Below, piece after piece: positions 60,837 to 64,000 of a DNA stretch of 64,000 bases. The notes beneath the pieces are model-generated. The model was not told the origin of the DNA and searched no databases. It was given only the letters and a program-made list of their open reading frames with translations. Within the stretch, counting starts at the first letter, position 1; the number at the start of each line of letters is the position of its first letter. The position numbers and the translations under genes are program-made. Source of the stretch: Hippophae tibetana (lineage: Eukaryota > Streptophyta > Magnoliopsida > Rosales > Elaeagnaceae); the NCBI GenBank assembly GCA_037013495.1, contig CM072804.1, positions 36,868,501-36,932,500 on the forward strand, in the 5' to 3' direction.

Positions 60837-62960
60837 TGATAAGTTCTTGAAAAATACTAATATTTCGTGAATTTAATATGCTTATTTGAAATAAATAGCT
60901 TTGACTATAGCATTTTATTTGATTATTTTTGCAAATATATCTTTTCGAAATCACAATTATATTTTGATGCATTTAAGGTGCTTTTGGCTTCAAAAGAGAT
61001 AAATAATATCAACACACAAAGATACTTATAAGTAGTTTATAATGGTCACAAGGTCATATATACATAGATTTACAATATAGATTAGACTTAGAAAAAAAAT
61101 AGAGCTAGCTTTTGAGAGTTTTTCCACATCGACGAAGAGAAAAAAAGATTTCTAGAGATTTAAAATACCTTTAAAGATTAAGGTTACACATTTTTGAAGT
61201 AGGAAACATCATCCATCCATTTTTGATATTTAGATTTAATTAGTAAATCTTTTATTTCTAAATTAGTCTTCTTCTTATTTTCTTTGATGCATGCTTATTT
61301 TTGTCTTATTATGGATATTAGTCTGAGCATATCTGCCTAATTATAACTATGAAAATTTAACTTTGTTACCATACTTGCTTTGGTTATTTAAGTGAATATT
61401 TTTATAATTAATTAAATAAAGATTTCTTATCGATTCAATGTTTTTTATAAGATTTATTTATGAATAATTCATTGGTCATTTATTCTTCCTAGATAGATTG
61501 AAAATTTAAGAATTAGGTGTCAGGCACATTATCTACATTTAATTTGGACAATTTGAATAAGAGTTTAAATTAGTGACTTGAACATTCCATTGATTTAAAC
61601 AGTTGAAATTTCCTTGGGCATAATTTAATGTATTAGTTGATCATCCAAATTATAGAAGATTAGTTGGTTAATTAACAAAGAAAATAATCTTTGATCTAGG
61701 AGTTTTCGTAATTTAAAAGAAAATCAATAATCCTAGTTTACATGTTAATTCACATAAATCTTTCAAAGCAAGTATGGTTAACTAGCTAAACTTTCTATAA
61801 ATCCTCTTTATTTTACAAATGTCTTGATTTTGTTTTGACTTGAATCTATATTTAATTATTTGTTATTATTATAAGACTTCAAACCAATCATTATGATAAA
61901 GTAATAAGTTTTATTTTATGTTCATTGTTTGTTTTAGTTTTTCAAAAAAGTGAAAAATTACCTAAAACTATTGCAATTTCTTGAGATACCAACCTTGGAA
62001 GTATACTTATAACTTACTATAGGTGATTCGTTGACGCCATTCTCAGAGAATTGACATTTTAGATTATTTATCAAACTTCTTAAAAACACTTTTTGAATAT
62101 ATGTGCTTTGTTTAGTTATTTTTGTTTATTTTATTTCTCTTATTTGATTTATTTGTTTTTACTTGTCTATTTTATTTTTATTCCTTTTGTTAGTTATTTT
62201 CTTGTAGTTTACCTTCTGATATTTAAATTAATTGTTGTTTTTGATAATATAAGCAAGGTAGGAGATCTATTAGGAATCTATTTGCATCTTTCATAAATGT
62301 TGTTAAGAGATCTAAAGGGCATTTAAAAATGCTATATATTGAAATCCAAAAGCATTTAATATAGCCATCCCTAGAACCAGTAAACATGAGAGATGCTTTA
62401 TTGAGGGGTATAGTGATGAAAGAATTTGCAAGACAAATCATTGGCATTGCTACTGTATTTATACAATTGGGGGAGGCATCTAAGAATTATAAGTTGCAAA
62501 ATATTCATTATTTCATGTTGTCCTACTTCTATGGAATTCCTAATGAAAATCCTTTGACTTTTATTAGAGATTTTTACTCAACTACTATACAAACATATAA
62601 TTTTCAATGGCTAAATAAAGAACAATTGAAAACACGATGTTTCTCGTACACACTCAAAAATAGGGCTGAAGTTTGGGAAATGATTCTCCCACCACTACAC
62701 AAGGTTCCCTGATAACTTGGGAGGGAATCTACGATAAATTTATGAAAAAAGTTCTATTTTTATTAGAGAATTTTCGATTTGATAATTAAAATTGCAATAT
62801 TTCTTTTTTGAAATAGAAGGAGAATCATTCCATGAAACTGGGGATAGATTCAAATTTTTTTCTCGTTTAGTGCTCATACTATTATTGCCCACTTTAGTTG
62901 CAAAACCAATTCTTCTATAGACACATATTTGATATTTTTTACTTAAGGATTTTGATTGAA
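60837..62960 (+). mobile_element. Main-family-related Gypsy element: 5' LTR, primer site, gag
   Basis: Plus strand. The LTR starts TGATAAGTTCTTGAAAAATA at 60837 (family form TGATGAGTGCTCAAAAAGCA) and ends about 62030, length 1.2 kb, shorter than the other LTRs here. TGACGCCATTCTCAGAGA at 62032-62049 is the primer site (family form TGGCGCCGTTGCCGGGGA). Gag follows at about 62270-62935: MKEFARQIIGIATVFIQLGE, LQNIHYFMLSYFYGIP, LTFIRDFYS, and a worn downstream half. It is the same gag family as at 5103. It stops about 62960 without pol. It interrupts the chromovirus near its protease. Fossil with about five or more breaks. Confidence 0.8.
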
Positions 62961-64000
62961 ATGCGATATTAGTAATACGATATCTTCGTAACTCTAACAT
63001 TTGATCCATGTTCTACTTCAATACTTTTTATCTAAAAGTTGTAATTTTCTCTATATTTCTTAACCTTTATTGATTAAATCTCAAATACTTCCTCTAAAAT
63101 AACTTAGAAATATTAAAAAAAAAAAGTGGTGTGATTATTAAAAATATCAATAAATTAAATAAAAACTTATAAATTTATGATAAAAGTAATTTTTCAAAGT
63201 ATTATTTTTCCCACTCAAAATAGCATGTTTTTTTAAATGCGTATAACATTGAAAGAAACCAATTGTGAAATGGTAAATTTAATATATCTATTTTATCGAA
63301 AAATTTGGTAGATTAATTTATCGAAAATTTGGATAATTAAAATTATATAAAGAGCATTATTTCGATTAAAATTGAAATTAATGATGAATGGAGGATAAGG
63401 TGCCATTAATGCAAAAATTAAAAACATTACCAATTTGATTTAAAGTTGAGCAACACTAACAGGAGTGGCATAAAAAAATCCTTACACATGCTACAAATTT
63501 TGCACTAATTTTTACACCTATATTATTTATATGGTTTCACATGTATGGAAAATCTATTTAAAAATGAATCATTTTTCTATTTTTTAAAATAATCTTGTCA
63601 TGTATCACAATATAAGTGGTGTATAGGTGTAAATATGTGTCTTCTTAACATTTCTCATTTTACTAAATGACAACACCTATTATTCATTAAATACACCCGT
63701 GACAAACATGTACAAAAAATTGAATTTATATGTGTACAATTTAATAAAATAATGAACTTACAATATACGACCTAAAAATTAAGGAACGAAAGCGTATTTT
63801 TTTATTAACAAAGAGAAACAAGCATCTACCCACTCAATTCTTTGAAAGGGTAGGAAAAAGAAAAGAGAGTACAATGAAATTTTGACATGGATATAGTTTA
63901 TATAGTTAACAATGAAAAATGTAGGACGGACTAATCAATGGCTTTCAAATATCTTTATTCTTAATTAGTCTTTATACATAGGGTGATGCAATTCTTATAT
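62961..64000. other. AT-rich DNA, nothing firm
   Basis: No gene seen. A possible small inverted-repeat element at 63500-63640 is listed separately. Confidence 0.45.
63500..63640. repeat. Possible small inverted-repeat element
   Basis: TTTTTACACCTATATTATTT near 63508 is mirrored by ATAGGTGTAAATATG near 63622 on the same strand, giving a 12-bp inverted repeat about 110 bp apart with AT-rich sequence between. It may be a worn MITE or chance in low-complexity DNA. Confidence 0.3.

Noticed and set aside
1-64000. Host genes, tRNA or rRNA genes, CRISPR arrays, bacterial operons
   Set aside because: None seen. No cloverleaf with intact A and B boxes, no spaced identical repeats of CRISPR type, and all recognised proteins belong to mobile elements or pararetroviruses.

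Overview
The window looks like a stretch of repeat-dominated nuclear DNA from a flowering plant. It is strongly AT-rich, every recognisable coding trace belongs to a plant-type transposable element or an endogenous pararetrovirus, and I found no convincing host gene, tRNA, rRNA or CRISPR array. Everything is read by eye, so family names rest on remembered motifs rather than on searches.

Layout. 1-2,880: a short Ty3/Gypsy-type LTR element (minus strand) with an intact 5-bp target duplication. 4,440-6,005: leader and gag of a related Gypsy element (plus). 6,060-8,345: endogenous pararetrovirus (Caulimoviridae-like) pieces on both strands, with a 35S-like promoter. 8,350-12,540: AT-rich DNA with tandem repeats. 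12,580-13,560: a decayed LINE. 14,384-19,519: a CACTA DNA transposon with matching 3-bp target duplications, a hairpin-rich subterminal array and a decayed Ulp1-like (C48) peptidase gene that still shows its exons. 20,050-20,870: a MITE-like frame around a degenerate interstitial telomere-like array. 21,705-23,330: LTR, primer site and remnant of a second Gypsy lineage.

23,331-26,140: two LTRs of the main family head to head. 26,788-27,090: a MITE. 27,480-39,905: one LINE copy split by a 10.5-kb LTR element (28,114-38,601). That element carries almost no coding sequence and has two further solo LTRs nested in its own LTRs. 41,786-47,796: an old LTR containing a Ty1/Copia element. 49,600-51,640: a second pararetrovirus fossil with movement protein and repeated tRNA-Met primer-site-like blocks. 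About 53,100-60,836: a chromovirus (Tekay/Del type) split by a second Copia copy. 60,837-62,960: LTR, primer site and gag of another main-family element inserted at the chromovirus edge.

How the parts relate. The dominant family (LTR starting TGATGAGTGCTC, primer site of the TGGCGCC type) appears at least eight times, as gag-bearing pieces and as long non-coding forms. They share a leader, which suggests non-autonomous copies mobilised by gag-bearing relatives. The insertion order can be read from the nesting: LINE, then the 10.5-kb LTR element, then two solo LTRs; and chromovirus, then Copia and the Gypsy LTR. All LTR elements and viral copies look broken.
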